A DNA stretch of 64,000 nucleotides from Vibrio sp. SNU_ST1 (lineage in GTDB: Bacteria > Pseudomonadota > Gammaproteobacteria > Enterobacterales > Vibrionaceae): positions 620,001-684,000 of the forward strand of contig NZ_CP130748.1 of the NCBI RefSeq assembly GCF_030563405.1, written 5' to 3'. The translations under genes and the position numbers were made by a program. This document shows positions 39,281 through 49,992 of the stretch, piece by piece (within the stretch, counting starts at the first letter, position 1; the number at the start of each line of letters is the position of its first letter). Below the pieces are notes generated by a model. The model saw only the letters and a program-made list of their open reading frames with translations, made no database searches and was not told the DNA's origin.

Positions 39281-40945
39281 CTATGCTGCGATTAATAACT
39301 CTTTTGCATTGGCAAGCGTCGATTCGGTAATTTGGCTGCCACCAAGCAGTCGAGCAAGCTCTGAAACGCGTTGTTGTTCATCAAGCGTGTGCATTTGAGT
39401 CTCGGTTTTACCTGATTTCGTGTTCTTCGCTACAAACAGCTGTTGGTGACCGCAACCGGCAACTTGAGGTAAATGCGTCACACACATTACCTGCGTAGAT
39501 TCGCCTAGCTTACGTAGCATTTTTCCGACAACCGCAGCGGTTGGTCCACTGATACCCACATCGACTTCATCGAAAATCAGGCTTGGTGTATCCACTTTTT
39601 GTGCGGTGATCACCTGAATCGCTAATGAGATTCGTGATAACTCGCCACCAGAAGCCACTTTAGCAATCGGCTGCATTGGTTGACCTGGGTTGGTCGAAAC
39701 AATGAAGGTCACGTTATCCATACCCAATGGAGAAGGGTGTGTGTTGGTGTTGTTCACTTCAATGGCAAACTGCGCTTTTTCCATGCTCAGTTCATGCATG
39801 CTTTGCGTGATCAGCTTATTGAGCTCTTTTGCGTAACGAGTTCGAGATTTATGAAGTTTCTCAGATTTAGCCACGAACGATTGGTATTGGTTTTCTACCT
39901 CGTTGGCTAATTCTTCCAATTTTTCATCAGAGCAATCCAGCGCTTCAACTTGTTGTAGCAAGTCTTGATGGTGTTTATACAGCTCTTCAGGTAACACGTG
40001 GTGTTTACGAGACATCGACATCACTTTAGAGAAGCGCTCTTCAACGTAAGCCATACGGCCAGGATCAACATCAATACCGTCTAGGTATGTTCTTAACTCG
40101 TTGTTGGTTTCTTCAATCTGAATAATGGCTTCAGACAATAAGTTCGGTAACTCAGCCAATCTTTCGTCTAGCTCTGCTAACTGAATTAAGGAGTTATTGG
40201 CCGATTGCAGAATACCAAGCGCATTAACTTCTTCGCCTTCATAAATAAGCTCGATAGCTTGTTGGCAGGTTGTGGCCAGTTCTCCGCTATTGGAGAGGCG
40301 CTTATGCTCTTGTTCGAGGTCTTCATATTCTTCCTCCCCAATAGACAGCTCATTTAACTCTTTGATTTGGTACTCAAGAAGTTGTTTTTGAGCTTGGTTT
40401 TGCTGGCTATTTTCACGTAACTCTTTTAAATGGTTATCCGCTTGTCGCCATGATTGGTAGGCATTACGTGTCGATTTCAATAGGTTCAAGTGACCTGCGT
40501 ATTGATCAAGCATGGCCATTTGGTAATCGCTTTTCATCAACTGATGGTGCGCGTGTTGACCATGAATGTTGATCAACAGCTGTCCAAGCGATTTTAATTG
40601 TGAAAGAGGCACGGGACTACCGTTGATGAATGCGCGAGAACGACCTTCTTTAGAGATGGTTCTGCGTAGGATGCATTCACCGCCATCAAGCAGTTCATTG
40701 TCTTCTAACCAGCGGGTAGCATGCAGATTGTTCTCAAGTAAAAAAGCGGCACTGACTTCGGTTTTTTCTTCACCTTGTCGAACCATTCCTGCATCGGATC
40801 TTCCTCCAAGACACAAGCCTAAAGCGTCGATAGCGATAGATTTACCCGCACCCGTTTCTCCGGTGATTGTTGTCATGCCTTTAGAGAGTTCTAGCTGTAA
40901 AGACTTAACAATAGCGAAATTATTAACACTTAGATGAGCCAGCAT
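39281..40945 (-). CDS. recN: DNA repair protein RecN
   Basis: 554-residue SMC-like ATPase of double-strand break repair. The Walker A site is GETGAGKS near the N-terminus, then a long coiled coil (about 150-370), the ABC signature [13 protein letters not shown] and Walker [15 protein letters not shown]. It is SOS-induced in E. coli and a LexA box is present upstream here. Order bamE-recN-nadK matches other gammaproteobacteria. Confidence 0.97.
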   Translation of the reverse strand: MLAHLSVNNFAIVKSLQLELSKGMTTITGETGAGKSIAIDALGLCLGGRSDAGMVRQGEEKTEVSAAFLLENNLHATRWLEDNELLDGGECILRRTISKEGRSRAFINGSPVPLSQLKSLGQLLINIHGQHAHHQLMKSDYQMAMLDQYAGHLNLLKSTRNAYQSWRQADNHLKELRENSQQNQAQKQLLEYQIKELNELSIGEEEYEDLEQEHKRLSNSGELATTCQQAIELIYEGEEVNALGILQSANNSLIQLAELDERLAELPNLLSEAIIQIEETNNELRTYLDGIDVDPGRMAYVEERFSKVMSMSRKHHVLPEELYKHHQDLLQQVEALDCSDEKLEELANEVENQYQSFVAKSEKLHKSRTRYAKELNKLITQSMHELSMEKAQFAIEVNNTNTHPSPLGMDNVTFIVSTNPGQPMQPIAKVASGGELSRISLAIQVITAQKVDTPSLIFDEVDVGISGPTAAVVGKMLRKLGESTQVMCVTHLPQVAGCGHQQLFVAKNTKSGKTETQMHTLDEQQRVSELARLLGGSQITESTLANAKELLIAA

Positions 40946-40955
40946 TTTTATTTAC

Positions 40956-41013
40956 CTGTATAACTGAACAATACTGTATATAAGCTCAGTATATACTGTT
41001 TCTTTATACAGTA
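40956..41013 (-). promoter_or_regulatory. LexA (SOS) operator region of recN
   Basis: TACTGTTTCTTTATACAGTA at 40994-41013 contains a perfect CTGT-N8-ACAG core. A second, weaker match (CTGT-N8-ACAA) lies at 40958-40973, close to the recN start at 40945. Two or more SOS boxes before recN are also known from E. coli. Confidence 0.85.
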
Positions 41014-41092
41014 AAGTCAGCAGGTGAAAATTTTTTGCGACAGATCTCAGAATTGAGGTTGTTCGTAGATCACTGAAACCGCTATAGATTCC

Positions 41093-41125
41093 CAACTCAG
41101 TCGTTCCTCCCTCTTGAGAATGACG
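41093..41125 (-). repeat. Dispersed palindromic-type repeat unit
   Basis: The reverse strand reads GTCATTCTCAAGAGGGAGG then GAGTTGGGAATCT, like part of the unit at 4540-4790. It lies between the recN promoter and the nadK terminator; no gene is seen there. Confidence 0.45.
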
Positions 41126-41176
41126 GTATAAGTAAATTGACGAGAAGCGAGAGCCGACGGGCTTTCTATGGGCAAT

Positions 41177-41206
41177 AAAAAAGGCTGACGAACGTCGTCA
41201 GCCTTT
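41177..41206 (-). terminator. Terminator of nadK
   Basis: Stem AAGGCTGACGA/TCGTCAGCCTT with a three-base loop; on the minus strand it ends in six T residues, 35 bases after the nadK stop. Confidence 0.9.
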
Positions 41207-41239
41207 CATAATTCGGTTACTTCTGGAGCTTTTATTCTT

Positions 41240-42124
41240 TTAGAACAACTTGCTCGACCAGCCTAGTTTGTTACGCAGAACATGGTAGTAGTTGTAGTCT
41301 TTAGGGTGAATCAGCTTGAGCACATTCGGGCTTTGGTAAATGTGGATCTCATCGCCAGGGGAGACCGGTAGTGAGATTTGACCATCACAACTGACTTCCT
41401 GAGTTCCGCGGTTATCAGGCGATACAATCAGCTTGATACGACGCTTTCCATCCACCACAAGTGGGCGGCTTGAAAGGGTGTGCGGGAACATCGGTACTAA
41501 TGAAATTGCATTTAAGCTTGATGACAGGATAGGACCACCACCAGAAAGTGAGTAGGCGGTTGAACCTGTCGGTGTTGAGACGATCAAGCCATCAGAACGC
41601 TGTGAGAAGGCGAAGCTGTCATCGATATACACTTCGAACTCGATCATATGTGCGACTTGACCGGGGTGAAGTACTGCTTCGTTGAGTGCGGCGTTGTGGC
41701 TTTTTATTTGGCCATGACGATGAATTTCAGTTTCAAGTAAGAAGCGCTCTTCTTCCATGAATTCACCCTTAAGTACATCAGTAAGCGCGCTCTGGAAGTT
41801 TTCAGGATTAAGATCGGTAAGGAAACCTAGGTTACCTCGGTTTACGCCAATCACTGAAATATCGAAACGTGACAAGATTCTAGCGGCACCGAGCATATTT
41901 CCATCACCACCCACCACAATGGCGAGATCGGCGCGTTTACCTAATTCAATTAGGCTAGAAAAATGTTCTTGTGGGATATCGTCTAAAATTGTAGCGAGTC
42001 TGTCATCCACAAACACTTGATAACCCTCAGTACTTAACCACTGATAGAGCTCTCTATGAGTCTGAATTGCTTGCTGATCTCGAGGTTTACCAATAATGGC
42101 GATGACTTCAAATGGCTTTTTCAT
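41240..42124 (-). CDS. nadK: NAD kinase
   Basis: Phosphorylates NAD to NADP with ATP. The 294-residue protein has [15 protein letters not shown] (GGDGN), [11 protein letters not shown] and the [18 protein letters not shown] block that define the family. Divergent from grpE; their shared region holds the sigma-32 promoter of grpE. Confidence 0.97.
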   Translation of the reverse strand: MKKPFEVIAIIGKPRDQQAIQTHRELYQWLSTEGYQVFVDDRLATILDDIPQEHFSSLIELGKRADLAIVVGGDGNMLGAARILSRFDISVIGVNRGNLGFLTDLNPENFQSALTDVLKGEFMEEERFLLETEIHRHGQIKSHNAALNEAVLHPGQVAHMIEFEVYIDDSFAFSQRSDGLIVSTPTGSTAYSLSGGGPILSSSLNAISLVPMFPHTLSSRPLVVDGKRRIKLIVSPDNRGTQEVSCDGQISLPVSPGDEIHIYQSPNVLKLIHPKDYNYYHVLRNKLGWSSKLF

Positions 42125-42145
42125 AACGTTTCCAAACGAATTAGG

Positions 42146-42174
42146 CTTGAATCAAAATTCTTCATCCCCATAAT
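42146..42174 (+). promoter_or_regulatory. Sigma-32 heat-shock promoter of grpE
   Basis: CTTGAAT at 42146-42152 and CCCCATAAT at 42166-42174, 13 bases apart, are near-consensus for RpoH promoters (CTTGAAA and CCCCATNT). It lies about 95 bases before the grpE start. Confidence 0.85.
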
Positions 42175-42267
42175 AAAGGCAAGTTGAACGTCTATGCGAG
42201 TGTTTTATATCAATTTGGGGTGCAAACACACCTGTCACTTGCATTGAAAACGAATTCTGGAGAGATC

Positions 42268-42849
42268 ATGAGCAACGAAGAAAACAAAGTAACGGAAGAA
42301 GAGCTAGATCAAATCATTGCTGAAGCTGAGAAAGTTGAAGAAGCAGAGCTAAATGAAGAGTCTGTTGATGAGCAAGAAGCAAAAATCGCTCAACTAGAAG
42401 CTGCACTACTTTCTAGCGAATCTAAAGTGAAAGAGCAGCAAGATTCTGTTCTTCGCGCAAAAGCTGAAGTTGAAAACATGCGTCGCCGTAGCGAGCAAGA
42501 AATTGATAAAGCGCGTAAATTCGCTTTGAACAAGTTTGCTGAAGGTCTACTTCCTGTCATCGACAACCTAGAGCGTGCAATGCAAGCGGCAGATGCTGAA
42601 AACGAAGTGGTTAAGCCACTGTTTGAAGGTGTTGAGCTAACACACAAAACGTTCGTAGACACAGTTGCTAAGTTTGGTCTTAAAGAGATCAACCCTGAAG
42701 GTGAAGTGTTCAACCCTGAATTCCACCAAGCGATGTCTATCCAAGAAAGTCCAGATCACGAATCAAACACGGTTATGTTCGTAATGCAAAAAGGTTACGA
42801 GTTAAACGGTCGTGTGATTCGCCCTGCGATGGTTATGGTTGCTAAGTAA
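42268..42849 (+). CDS. grpE: Nucleotide exchange factor GrpE
   Basis: 193-residue partner of DnaK that drives ADP release. From ATG 42268 ([15 protein letters not shown]) it has an acidic N-terminus, a long coiled coil (about 35-90) with [16 protein letters not shown], and the beta-rich head with [10 protein letters not shown] and [16 protein letters not shown]. The frame is open 28 codons further upstream, but CTGGAGAG just before 42268 fixes the start. Confidence 0.97.
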   Translation: MSNEENKVTEEELDQIIAEAEKVEEAELNEESVDEQEAKIAQLEAALLSSESKVKEQQDSVLRAKAEVENMRRRSEQEIDKARKFALNKFAEGLLPVIDNLERAMQAADAENEVVKPLFEGVELTHKTFVDTVAKFGLKEINPEGEVFNPEFHQAMSIQESPDHESNTVMFVMQKGYELNGRVIRPAMVMVAK

Positions 42850-42936
42850 TGACGTGTTACGTTGTCAAGTGATTGAGTAGCGCATTGACTGAGTAAGTCG
42901 CGGCGACAAAACAAATCACTGGTTTACGTAAAATGA

Positions 42937-42965
42937 AAAGAGAGGCATATGCCTCTCTTTTTTTG
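42937..42965 (+). terminator. Terminator of grpE
   Basis: Ten-pair stem AAAGAGAGGC/GCCTCTCTTT with an ATAT loop, then a T run. Confidence 0.9.
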
Positions 42966-43237
42966 TGCCTATAACTTGAGACCCCACGTAAATAGTCATC
43001 AAAACCGCATTAAGAATGTTGTTCTTTTTATATTACTCAGAACAATGATTTAGAGTTTTATATTATGAAACTGGTTGTTAATGAGGGAATGTTTCGATGT
43101 CACACTTGTAATGTTTTTGTAAATAAATGCTTTTAATTGTTATCTTTGTATGTAAAATCCACTGCGATATAGCGATTTGAGTCGCATATATAACTATAAA
43201 AGTACAATTTTCAAACACAACAAACTGGAGAAGAACG
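42966..43237 (+). other. AT-rich upstream region of the symporter gene
   Basis: About 270 bases with low GC and no gene. It must carry the promoter of the 43238 symporter. A hairpin-prone TTGTTCTTT...AGAACAA is seen near 43018-43050. GGAGAAGAACG before the ATG is a strong ribosome site. Confidence 0.4.
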
Positions 43238-44512
43238 ATGGATAAATCGCTCTCAAGTAAGATTTTTGTAGGCTTGTTTGCCGGCCTACTTATTGGTACT
43301 GCTATTCAGTACCTATTCAACGGTATTGCAGTATTTGATACTTACCTGCTAGGTCTAGCAGAAGGTGTCGGTGGTATGTTTGTCTCTTTGATCAAACTAT
43401 TGGTTGTTCCACTGGTATACGTATCTATCGTTTGCGGAATTGTTGAATTGAAAGACATCCGTTCTTTCGGTCGCCTAGGTGGTAAAACTTTTGCTCTTTA
43501 CATTATCAACACCATCATCGCGATTTCTGCAGCCCTAACTGTTGGCCTTATTTTCCAACCGGGTGCTGGCGCAGATTTAGCCGGAACGATCTCTGAGACA
43601 GTTCAACTAACAACAACTGAAACTCCAGATATCTTCTCTCTTGTTGTGAACATCGTTCCTAGCAACCCAGTTCAGGCGTTTGCAAGCGGTGACATGCTAC
43701 AGATCATCTTCATGGCGATTTTGACTGGTCTTGCTATTCAGGCTCTTGATTCACGTGGCGGTCCAGCGATCAAAACGTTCAAGATGGCTAACGAAATTAT
43801 GATGAAGCTTATCGGCCTAGTAATGAGCTTGGCGCCATTTGGTGTATTCGCACTGATGATTCAACTGGGCGCAACGCTTGATGCTGGCACATTAATGTCG
43901 GTAGCAGGTTATGTAGCACTGGTTGTTGCCATGCTAGTGTTCTGGATTTTCTTCTTCTATCCAATGATGGTTGGTATCGCGACAGGTATTACGCCTAAGC
44001 AATTCCTACGTGCAACTCGTGAGCAAATCCTTTTCTCACTATCGACGGCAAGTTCGAACGCGACTATCCCAGTAACAATGCGCACTCTAACTGAAAAGCT
44101 TGGTGTATCAAGATCTGTGGCTGGTTTCGGTGTTCCGCTGGGTGCGACAATGAACATGTCTGGTGTCTCTATCTACATCGCACTAGCGACAATGTTCGTA
44201 GCAAACGCATTCGGTCAACCAATCAACACGGCTGACATCTTTACTCTGGGTCTAACTATCTTGCTACTGTCTATCGGTGCTGGTGGTGTTCCAGGTGGTG
44301 GTGTTGTAATGGTCGGTGTTCTATTGCACCAACTAGGTTTACCACCAGAAGGTCTAGCTATCATTGCTGCGGTAGACCGTATCAACGATATGTTCTGTAC
44401 TTCTTCTAACGTAGTAGGTGATACCGCGGTTAACACTATCGTTGCTAAGTCTGAAGGTGAAATCGGCGTTGAAACAAACGAAGAAGCTGAGCTGAAGAAA
44501 GCAGAAGCGTAA
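43238..44512 (+). CDS. Dicarboxylate/amino acid:cation symporter (DAACS family)
   Basis: 424-residue inner-membrane carrier of the GltP/DctA/SstT-like family, importing an acidic amino acid or dicarboxylate with H+ or Na+. The serine-rich loop SLSTASSNATIPVT, the GATMNMSGVSIY transport motif and DRINDMFCTSSNVVGD (substrate-binding Asp) are present. It sits between grpE and dnaK, with its own terminator and upstream region, so it is an insertion into the heat-shock cluster rather than part of it. Substrate not decided. Confidence 0.92.
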   Translation: MDKSLSSKIFVGLFAGLLIGTAIQYLFNGIAVFDTYLLGLAEGVGGMFVSLIKLLVVPLVYVSIVCGIVELKDIRSFGRLGGKTFALYIINTIIAISAALTVGLIFQPGAGADLAGTISETVQLTTTETPDIFSLVVNIVPSNPVQAFASGDMLQIIFMAILTGLAIQALDSRGGPAIKTFKMANEIMMKLIGLVMSLAPFGVFALMIQLGATLDAGTLMSVAGYVALVVAMLVFWIFFFYPMMVGIATGITPKQFLRATREQILFSLSTASSNATIPVTMRTLTEKLGVSRSVAGFGVPLGATMNMSGVSIYIALATMFVANAFGQPINTADIFTLGLTILLLSIGAGGVPGGGVVMVGVLLHQLGLPPEGLAIIAAVDRINDMFCTSSNVVGDTAVNTIVAKSEGEIGVETNEEAELKKAEA

Positions 44513-44563
44513 TCAGAGATTTTTCCTCTATAGATGAAATCTAAGAGGAAAGCCTGAATAGAC

Positions 44564-44592
44564 AAACGGAGCCTAAGTGGCTCCGTTTTTTA
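44564..44592 (+). terminator. Terminator of the symporter gene
   Basis: Stem ACGGAGCC/GGCTCCGT with a TAAGT loop and six T residues. Confidence 0.92.
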
Positions 44593-44696
44593 TTGGTGAT
44601 AAGCCCAGCTATGGGGCTTGTATGCCTAGTAATGATATCTATTCGTGTCTAATCATTCCTTTTATTGAAATAAATATAAAAAAATCCCTTTTCCCC

Positions 44697-44725
44697 CTTG
44701 AAAAGGCTTCGTGAGCCCTTATCTA
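44697..44725 (+). promoter_or_regulatory. Sigma-32 heat-shock promoter of dnaK
   Basis: CTTGAAA at 44697-44703 and CCCTTATCTA at 44716-44725, 12 bases apart, form an RpoH-type promoter about 125 bases before the dnaK ATG. Confidence 0.78.
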
Positions 44726-44851
44726 TGGTGCATACGAAAGCAAATTACATTTGCACTTTAATTTTGTGTATTAGGGTTGATTCCCTGATTACCACCCCCA
44801 CATATGTGGGTATAGCAAAAAACTAAATAATATATATTCGGAGATGGCCTG

Positions 44852-46765
44852 ATGGGTAAAATCATTGGTATTGATTTAGGTACTACTAACTCTTGTGTTG
44901 CTGTTCTTGACGGCGACAAACCACGCGTACTAGAAAATGCTGAAGGCGAACGCACAACAGCATCGGTAATCGCATACACTGAAGGCGAGACGCTAGTTGG
45001 TCAACCTGCAAAACGTCAAGCTGTTACTAACCCTCAAAACACACTATTCGCTATCAAGCGTCTAATCGGTCGTCGTTTTGAAGATGAAGAAGTTCAACGC
45101 GATATCGAAATCATGCCTTTTAACATTGTTAAAGCTGATAACGGTGATGCATGGGTTGAAGCGCAAGGCCAAAAAATGGCTGCTCCTCAAGTATCTGCTG
45201 AAGTTCTTAAGAAAATGAAGAAAACAGCTGAAGACTTCCTAGGCGAAGAAGTAACTGGCGCAGTAGTAACTGTTCCTGCTTACTTCAACGATGCTCAACG
45301 TCAAGCAACGAAAGATGCTGGCCGTATCGCTGGTCTAGATGTTAAACGTATCATCAACGAACCTACTGCTGCTGCTCTGGCTTACGGCCTAGACAAGCAA
45401 GGTGGTGATCGCACTATCGCTGTATACGACCTTGGTGGTGGTACATTCGATATCTCTATCATCGAAATCGATGAAGTAGAAGGCGAGAAGACTTTCGAAG
45501 TTCTTTCAACTAACGGTGATACTCACCTTGGTGGTGAAGATTTCGATAACCGCATGATCAACTACCTAGTAGATGAGTTCAAGAAAGAGCAAGGTATCGA
45601 CCTTAAAGCTGATCCACTAGCAATGCAGCGTGTTAAAGAAGCAGCAGAAAAAGCGAAAATCGAGCTTTCTTCTACTACTCAAACGGATGTAAACCTACCT
45701 TACGTTACTGCTGATGCGACTGGTCCTAAGCACATGAACATCAAAGTGACTCGTGCGAAGCTTGAGTCTCTAGTTGAAGACCTAGTTCAACGTTCTCTTG
45801 AGCCACTAAAAGTTGCTCTAGCAGATGCTGACCTATCTGTAGGCGAAATCACTGACGTTATCCTAGTGGGTGGTCAGACTCGTATGCCTATGGTTCAAGC
45901 TAAAGTAACTGAATTCTTCGGTAAAGAGCCACGTAAAGACGTGAACCCTGACGAAGCTGTTGCAATGGGTGCTGCTGTTCAAGGTGGTGTACTAGCTGGT
46001 GAAGTTAAAGACGTTCTTCTTCTAGACGTTACTCCTCTATCTTTCGGTATCGAAACGATGGGCGGCGTAATGACTAAGCTTATCGAGAAAAACACAACTA
46101 TCCCTACTAAAGCGGATCAAGTGTTCTCTACAGCTGAAGACAACCAAAGCGCAGTAACTATCCACGTTCTTCAAGGTGAGCGTAAGCAAGCGACTTACAA
46201 CAAGTCTCTTGGTCAGTTCAACCTAGAAGGTATTCAACCAGCACCACGTGGCATGCCACAAGTTGAAGTAACATTCGACCTAGATGCTGATGGTATCCTG
46301 AACGTATCTGCTAAAGATAAAGCGACAGGTAAAGAGCAGAAGATCACTATCCAAGCATCAGGCGGTTTGTCTGAGGAAGAGATCGAAGCAATGGTTCAAG
46401 AAGCAGAAGCTAACAAAGAAGCTGACAAGAAGTTCGAAGAGCTAGTAACTGCACGTAACCAAGCTGACCAAATGATTCACGGCACTAAGAAGCAAGTAGA
46501 AGAAGCTGGTGAAGCTCTACCTGCAGACGAGAAAGCTAAAATCGAAGCAGCTATCGAAGCTCTAGAATCAGTTAAGTCTGGTGACGACAAAGAAGCTATC
46601 GACGCTAAAGTTCAAGAACTTATGCAAGCAGCTCAAAAGCTAATGGAAATTGCTCAACAGAAAGCTCAAGCTGAACAAGCTGGTGCTGACGCTGGTGAAC
46701 AACCTAAGCAAGATGACGATGTGGTAGACGCAGAGTTTGAAGAAGTTAAAGACGACAAAAAATAA
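44852..46765 (+). CDS. dnaK: Chaperone protein DnaK
   Basis: Main Hsp70, 637 residues. Seen are [40 protein letters not shown] and [13 protein letters not shown] of the ATPase domain, the substrate-binding domain ([17 protein letters not shown]) and the acidic C-terminal tail [17 protein letters not shown] that is typical of true DnaK. Strong use of preferred codons, as expected of a highly expressed gene. A sigma-32 promoter precedes it. Confidence 0.99.
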   Translation: MGKIIGIDLGTTNSCVAVLDGDKPRVLENAEGERTTASVIAYTEGETLVGQPAKRQAVTNPQNTLFAIKRLIGRRFEDEEVQRDIEIMPFNIVKADNGDAWVEAQGQKMAAPQVSAEVLKKMKKTAEDFLGEEVTGAVVTVPAYFNDAQRQATKDAGRIAGLDVKRIINEPTAAALAYGLDKQGGDRTIAVYDLGGGTFDISIIEIDEVEGEKTFEVLSTNGDTHLGGEDFDNRMINYLVDEFKKEQGIDLKADPLAMQRVKEAAEKAKIELSSTTQTDVNLPYVTADATGPKHMNIKVTRAKLESLVEDLVQRSLEPLKVALADADLSVGEITDVILVGGQTRMPMVQAKVTEFFGKEPRKDVNPDEAVAMGAAVQGGVLAGEVKDVLLLDVTPLSFGIETMGGVMTKLIEKNTTIPTKADQVFSTAEDNQSAVTIHVLQGERKQATYNKSLGQFNLEGIQPAPRGMPQVEVTFDLDADGILNVSAKDKATGKEQKITIQASGGLSEEEIEAMVQEAEANKEADKKFEELVTARNQADQMIHGTKKQVEEAGEALPADEKAKIEAAIEALESVKSGDDKEAIDAKVQELMQAAQKLMEIAQQKAQAEQAGADAGEQPKQDDDVVDAEFEEVKDDKK

Positions 46766-47048
46766 TTTCGTCGCAGAGTAGCCTGATTTCGTTGTCGGAA
46801 GTGCTCACCTACTAGCGTAGGCTCCGCGCTTCCTCCTAGAACTCAAGCTATCTGCTTAGAAATTTGTCTCGAAAACTTATTAATACGGGCGTCAGAGGTA
46901 ACTCTCACGCCCGTAAATTTGTATTTAGACTTGTCGATCTAGATAATAGCTTTATTCGGCGTTTCAGCCGGCAGAACTTTTATCTAGATTGATACACAGA
47001 CTGCTGAAGTGATCATTCGGTAGTAGCAATTATTTGGTGACCTAGAAC
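46766..47048 (+). other. Structured dnaK-dnaJ intergenic region
   Basis: 283 bases with three clear hairpins: a GGAAGTGC...GCGCTTCC unit (about 46797-46835), the stem TACGGGCGT/ACGCCCGTA with inner AGAG/CTCT (about 46886-46917, followed by AATTTGTATTT, so possibly a weak terminator), and ATCTAGATAA/TTATCTAGAT (about 46939-46991) with an inner CGGC/GCCG. No gene is seen. Whether dnaJ has its own promoter here is open. Confidence 0.6.
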
Positions 47049-48194
47049 ATGTCAAAACGTGATTTTTACGAAGTATTAGGCGTAAGCCGCGATGCATCAG
47101 AGCGCGATATTAAAAAAGCGTACAAACGCTTAGCGATGAAATTCCACCCGGACCGTAATCAGGGTGATGACAGCGCAGCAGACAAATTTAAAGAAGTAAA
47201 AGTAGCGTACGAGATCCTAACCGATTCTCAAAAGAAAGCAGCTTACGACCAATACGGCCACGCAGCTTTTGAACAAGGTGGCATGGGTGGCGGCGGTTAC
47301 GGTGGCGGTGGCCAAGGTGACTTCGGCGATATCTTCGGTGATGTGTTTGGCGATATCTTCGGCGGCGGTCGTCGTGGTGGTGGTCAAGCGCGTGCACAAC
47401 GTGGTTCTGATTTGCGTTACAACATGGAGCTTTCCTTAGAAGAAGCCGTTCGTGGTGTATCTAAAGAGATTGAAGTACCAACACTTGTTGAATGTGACAT
47501 TTGTGATGGTAGCGGTGCTAAAACGGGTTCTTCTGCACAAACGTGTGGTACTTGTCATGGCCACGGCCAGGTACAAATGCGCCAAGGTTTCTTTGCGGTT
47601 CAACAGACTTGTCCTACTTGTAACGGTAAAGGCAAGCTCATCAAAGACCCATGTAACTCATGTCATGGTCAAGGTCGCAAACAGAAGACGAAAACGCTTA
47701 ACGTTAAGATCCCAGCAGGTGTTGATACTGGTGATCGCATTCGTCTATCTGGCGAAGGCGAAGCAGGGGAGCACGGCGCTCCAGCTGGCGACTTGTACGT
47801 ACAAGTACACGTAAAAGAGCACAACATATTTGAGCGTGACGGCAACAACCTTTACTGTGAAGTGCCAGTAAGCTTCTCTATGGCCGCTTTAGGTGGTGAA
47901 GTTGAAGTTCCAACACTGGATGGTCGTGTAAACCTTAAAGTGCCAGAAGAGACACAAACGGGCCGTATGTTCCGTATGCGTGGCAAAGGCGTGAAAGGCG
48001 TTCGTGGCGGCGGTGTAGGTGACCTAATCGTTAAGCTAGTGGTTGAAACTCCGGTTAAGCTAAGCTCTCGTCAAAAAGAACTACTGCGTGAATTTGAAGA
48101 AACATGTTGTGGTGAAGCGGCAAGCAAGCACAAGCCAAAATCTGAAGGTTTCTTCAGTGGCGTGAAAAACTTCTTTGATGACCTAACTAAGTAA
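47049..48194 (+). CDS. dnaJ: Chaperone protein DnaJ
   Basis: Class I Hsp40 of 381 residues that delivers substrates to DnaK and triggers its ATPase. The J domain has FHPDRNQG (HPD), the Gly/Phe region is clear ([19 protein letters not shown]), and four zinc repeats follow ([32 protein letters not shown]), then the C-terminal substrate-binding domains. Confidence 0.98.
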   Translation: MSKRDFYEVLGVSRDASERDIKKAYKRLAMKFHPDRNQGDDSAADKFKEVKVAYEILTDSQKKAAYDQYGHAAFEQGGMGGGGYGGGGQGDFGDIFGDVFGDIFGGGRRGGGQARAQRGSDLRYNMELSLEEAVRGVSKEIEVPTLVECDICDGSGAKTGSSAQTCGTCHGHGQVQMRQGFFAVQQTCPTCNGKGKLIKDPCNSCHGQGRKQKTKTLNVKIPAGVDTGDRIRLSGEGEAGEHGAPAGDLYVQVHVKEHNIFERDGNNLYCEVPVSFSMAALGGEVEVPTLDGRVNLKVPEETQTGRMFRMRGKGVKGVRGGGVGDLIVKLVVETPVKLSSRQKELLREFEETCCGEAASKHKPKSEGFFSGVKNFFDDLTK

Positions 48195-48235
48195 TCAGTT
48201 CAGTGATTTGATAGCTTAAGTTATTAATCAAAAAT

Positions 48236-48264
48236 AAAAACCTGCTCATGTAGCAGGTTTTTTT
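48236..48264. terminator. Bidirectional terminator between dnaJ and pilE
   Basis: Stem AAAACCTGCT/AGCAGGTTTT with a CATGT loop, T runs on both strands; ends dnaJ and probably pilE. Confidence 0.9.
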
Positions 48265-48338
48265 GTGTCTGAAGATAGTGTTTTCAAAGTGATGTTAAAC
48301 CTTTGGCTTCTGCTTTTACGCGGCTCTTGATTTCTACA

Positions 48339-48773
48339 TTACTTCCAACACGCTTGAGGCTCTGAAACACCTGAGTGGTGCAATTCTAATACATCGTTTT
48401 TTGAATCTAGGCAGTCATCGTTCGTTTGTGGTGCGTGTGGTTCTGCTTGAATGGAATATGTGGTACTACTCGCTGAAATTGTTAGTGTGTATCGGCTCGT
48501 ATCGGTGTCACAAAACGAACACGTCCCTCCAGAAACTATGTTTCCTGCAGCCGTGGCATAATTTCCGGCATAAGCGCTCTCAAGCTCAAGTTGAATTTTT
48601 GCCATATCTGCAATCGCTGTCATTCGATGCGATTTTAAAACATGACTTGTGTAGCTTGGGTAAGCTATTGCACTGAGTACCCCTACAATGGCAACAGCGA
48701 TCAATAATTCGAGCAGTGTCATTCCTTTCAGACTTAAATTGTTGTTGTTACATGTTTTTATTCGAATCTTCAC
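48339..48773 (-). CDS. pilE: Type IV minor pilin, PilE-like
   Basis: 144-residue prepilin. The type IV signal is LKG|MTLLELLIAVAIVGVL, with Glu at mature position 5. The mature part has the conserved N-terminal helix and two pairs of Cys (CSFC and C...C near the C-terminus). I choose the GTG at 48773, because AAGGAAA stands eight bases before it; the frame is open 16 codons further. It is divergent from fimT. V. cholerae has a like gene at the same place next to dnaJ, tied to the chitin-induced competence pilus (from memory). Confidence 0.85.
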   Translation of the reverse strand: MKIRIKTCNNNNLSLKGMTLLELLIAVAIVGVLSAIAYPSYTSHVLKSHRMTAIADMAKIQLELESAYAGNYATAAGNIVSGGTCSFCDTDTSRYTLTISASSTTYSIQAEPHAPQTNDDCLDSKNDVLELHHSGVSEPQACWK

Positions 48774-48872
48774 GAGTAGTTTCCTTTCATAACTCTGTCC
48801 ATTTTTCTCGGGTGGTAGCATCGATGCAAGATTAAATATGCTTACGCACCTGTTTACATAGGGATTTGGGAA

Positions 48873-49379
48873 ATGACTCGCGGGTTTACTTTATTAGAGC
48901 TGTTAATAACGATATCGATACTGTCGATATTGGTAGCGACGGCTGCTCCGAGTTTTAGTTCAGTCACCCAAACAGTCAAGATACAGCGCCTTGCAGGGGA
49001 GTTGAATGGTTTCTTAGTTCAGGCAAAGTCTGAATCTGTGAAAAGGAATCAAAAACTTTGGGTACATTTCTCGATGGCTAAGAATGAAGAGCAATCTACA
49101 GGGGAATGGGCTGTATGGTTGAAACCTACGGAAGATCTGTCAGGTGATACATTGCTGATGTTGTCGGGAGAGCCGTTTCGAGACTTATCGTTTTCTCATA
49201 ACTATACCGGCGCAAAAATCAGTTTTGAAAGTGTAAGAGGAAGGCCTGCCAGAGGTACGATTTACTTGGCTCCTAAAAGAGCTTCAACCGACCGACTCTT
49301 GATTAAATTATCAAGCCCTCCGGGGCGAATTAGAGTGTGTGGCGAGTCGGGTGCTCTGCATGGCTATTATGCTTGCTAA
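48873..49379 (+). CDS. fimT: Minor pseudopilin FimT/GspH-like
   Basis: 168-residue prepilin with signal RG|FTLLELLITISILSILV (Glu at +5) and a C-terminal GspH/FimT-like domain with a Cys pair (RVCGESGALHGYYAC). FimT relatives bind DNA in natural transformation in some bacteria. First gene of the plus-strand pilin operon; its stop overlaps the next gene. Confidence 0.85.
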   Translation: MTRGFTLLELLITISILSILVATAAPSFSSVTQTVKIQRLAGELNGFLVQAKSESVKRNQKLWVHFSMAKNEEQSTGEWAVWLKPTEDLSGDTLLMLSGEPFRDLSFSHNYTGAKISFESVRGRPARGTIYLAPKRASTDRLLIKLSSPPGRIRVCGESGALHGYYAC

Positions 49380-49992
49380 GCCCAGAACCAGAAGCTTGCG
49401 AAAGCAAAAGGGCGCATCACTCATTGAGTTGATGGTGGCCTCAGTTATTGGTGTGTTCGCGATTTCTATTATCGGCAGCGTATTTATGACGGGACACAGA
49501 ATAGCCAGAGATAAAGGCATTGAATTATTGCTGCTACAAAATCTTACGAGCACGATGCAGGTAATGAAAGAAGATATTCAACGAGCAGGCTACGATGGGT
49601 CAAATGGTGAATCTCTGAAGCTATTAGGTGCCGTTAACACGATTCATGTTAGCGGTGGTGTTGAGGTGGGGTTCGTTTATTTCAAAGAGGGATCAACTGA
49701 CGGAAAAAACTACAGGAATATCGTGTATAAAAAGGAGGGGACTCGATTGAAAATTTGTGAAAAGGGCGTTCTTACTCCAGGGAACATTTTAGCCCATGAG
49801 CAAGTTACCTCATGCTACTCACTTTTCGACGATAGCATTATCTCCGTCGACGATTTATCAATATCCTCACAAGTGTTGAGCAAAAATGGGGTGAACACTA
49901 CGCTCACTGATTTGAATATTGTTGCGTCAATTCCGAGTGCAGGGATCTCTAAAGGTGTCGCAATAACCGTTAAGCAAAGGAATTGGCAATGA
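49360..49992 (+). CDS. pilW: Minor pilin PilW-like
   Basis: 210-residue prepilin with signal KG|ASLIELMVASVIGVF (Glu at +5) after a basic leader (AKPRTRSLRKQ). The rest has no recognised fold but a Cys pair (KICEKG, SCYSLFDD), as in PilW proteins. Two starts are possible, ATG 49360 and ATG 49369, both overlapping the fimT end; neither has a clear ribosome site, so coupling is likely. Confidence 0.8.
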   Translation: MAIMLAKPRTRSLRKQKGASLIELMVASVIGVFAISIIGSVFMTGHRIARDKGIELLLLQNLTSTMQVMKEDIQRAGYDGSNGESLKLLGAVNTIHVSGGVEVGFVYFKEGSTDGKNYRNIVYKKEGTRLKICEKGVLTPGNILAHEQVTSCYSLFDDSIISVDDLSISSQVLSKNGVNTTLTDLNIVASIPSAGISKGVAITVKQRNWQ

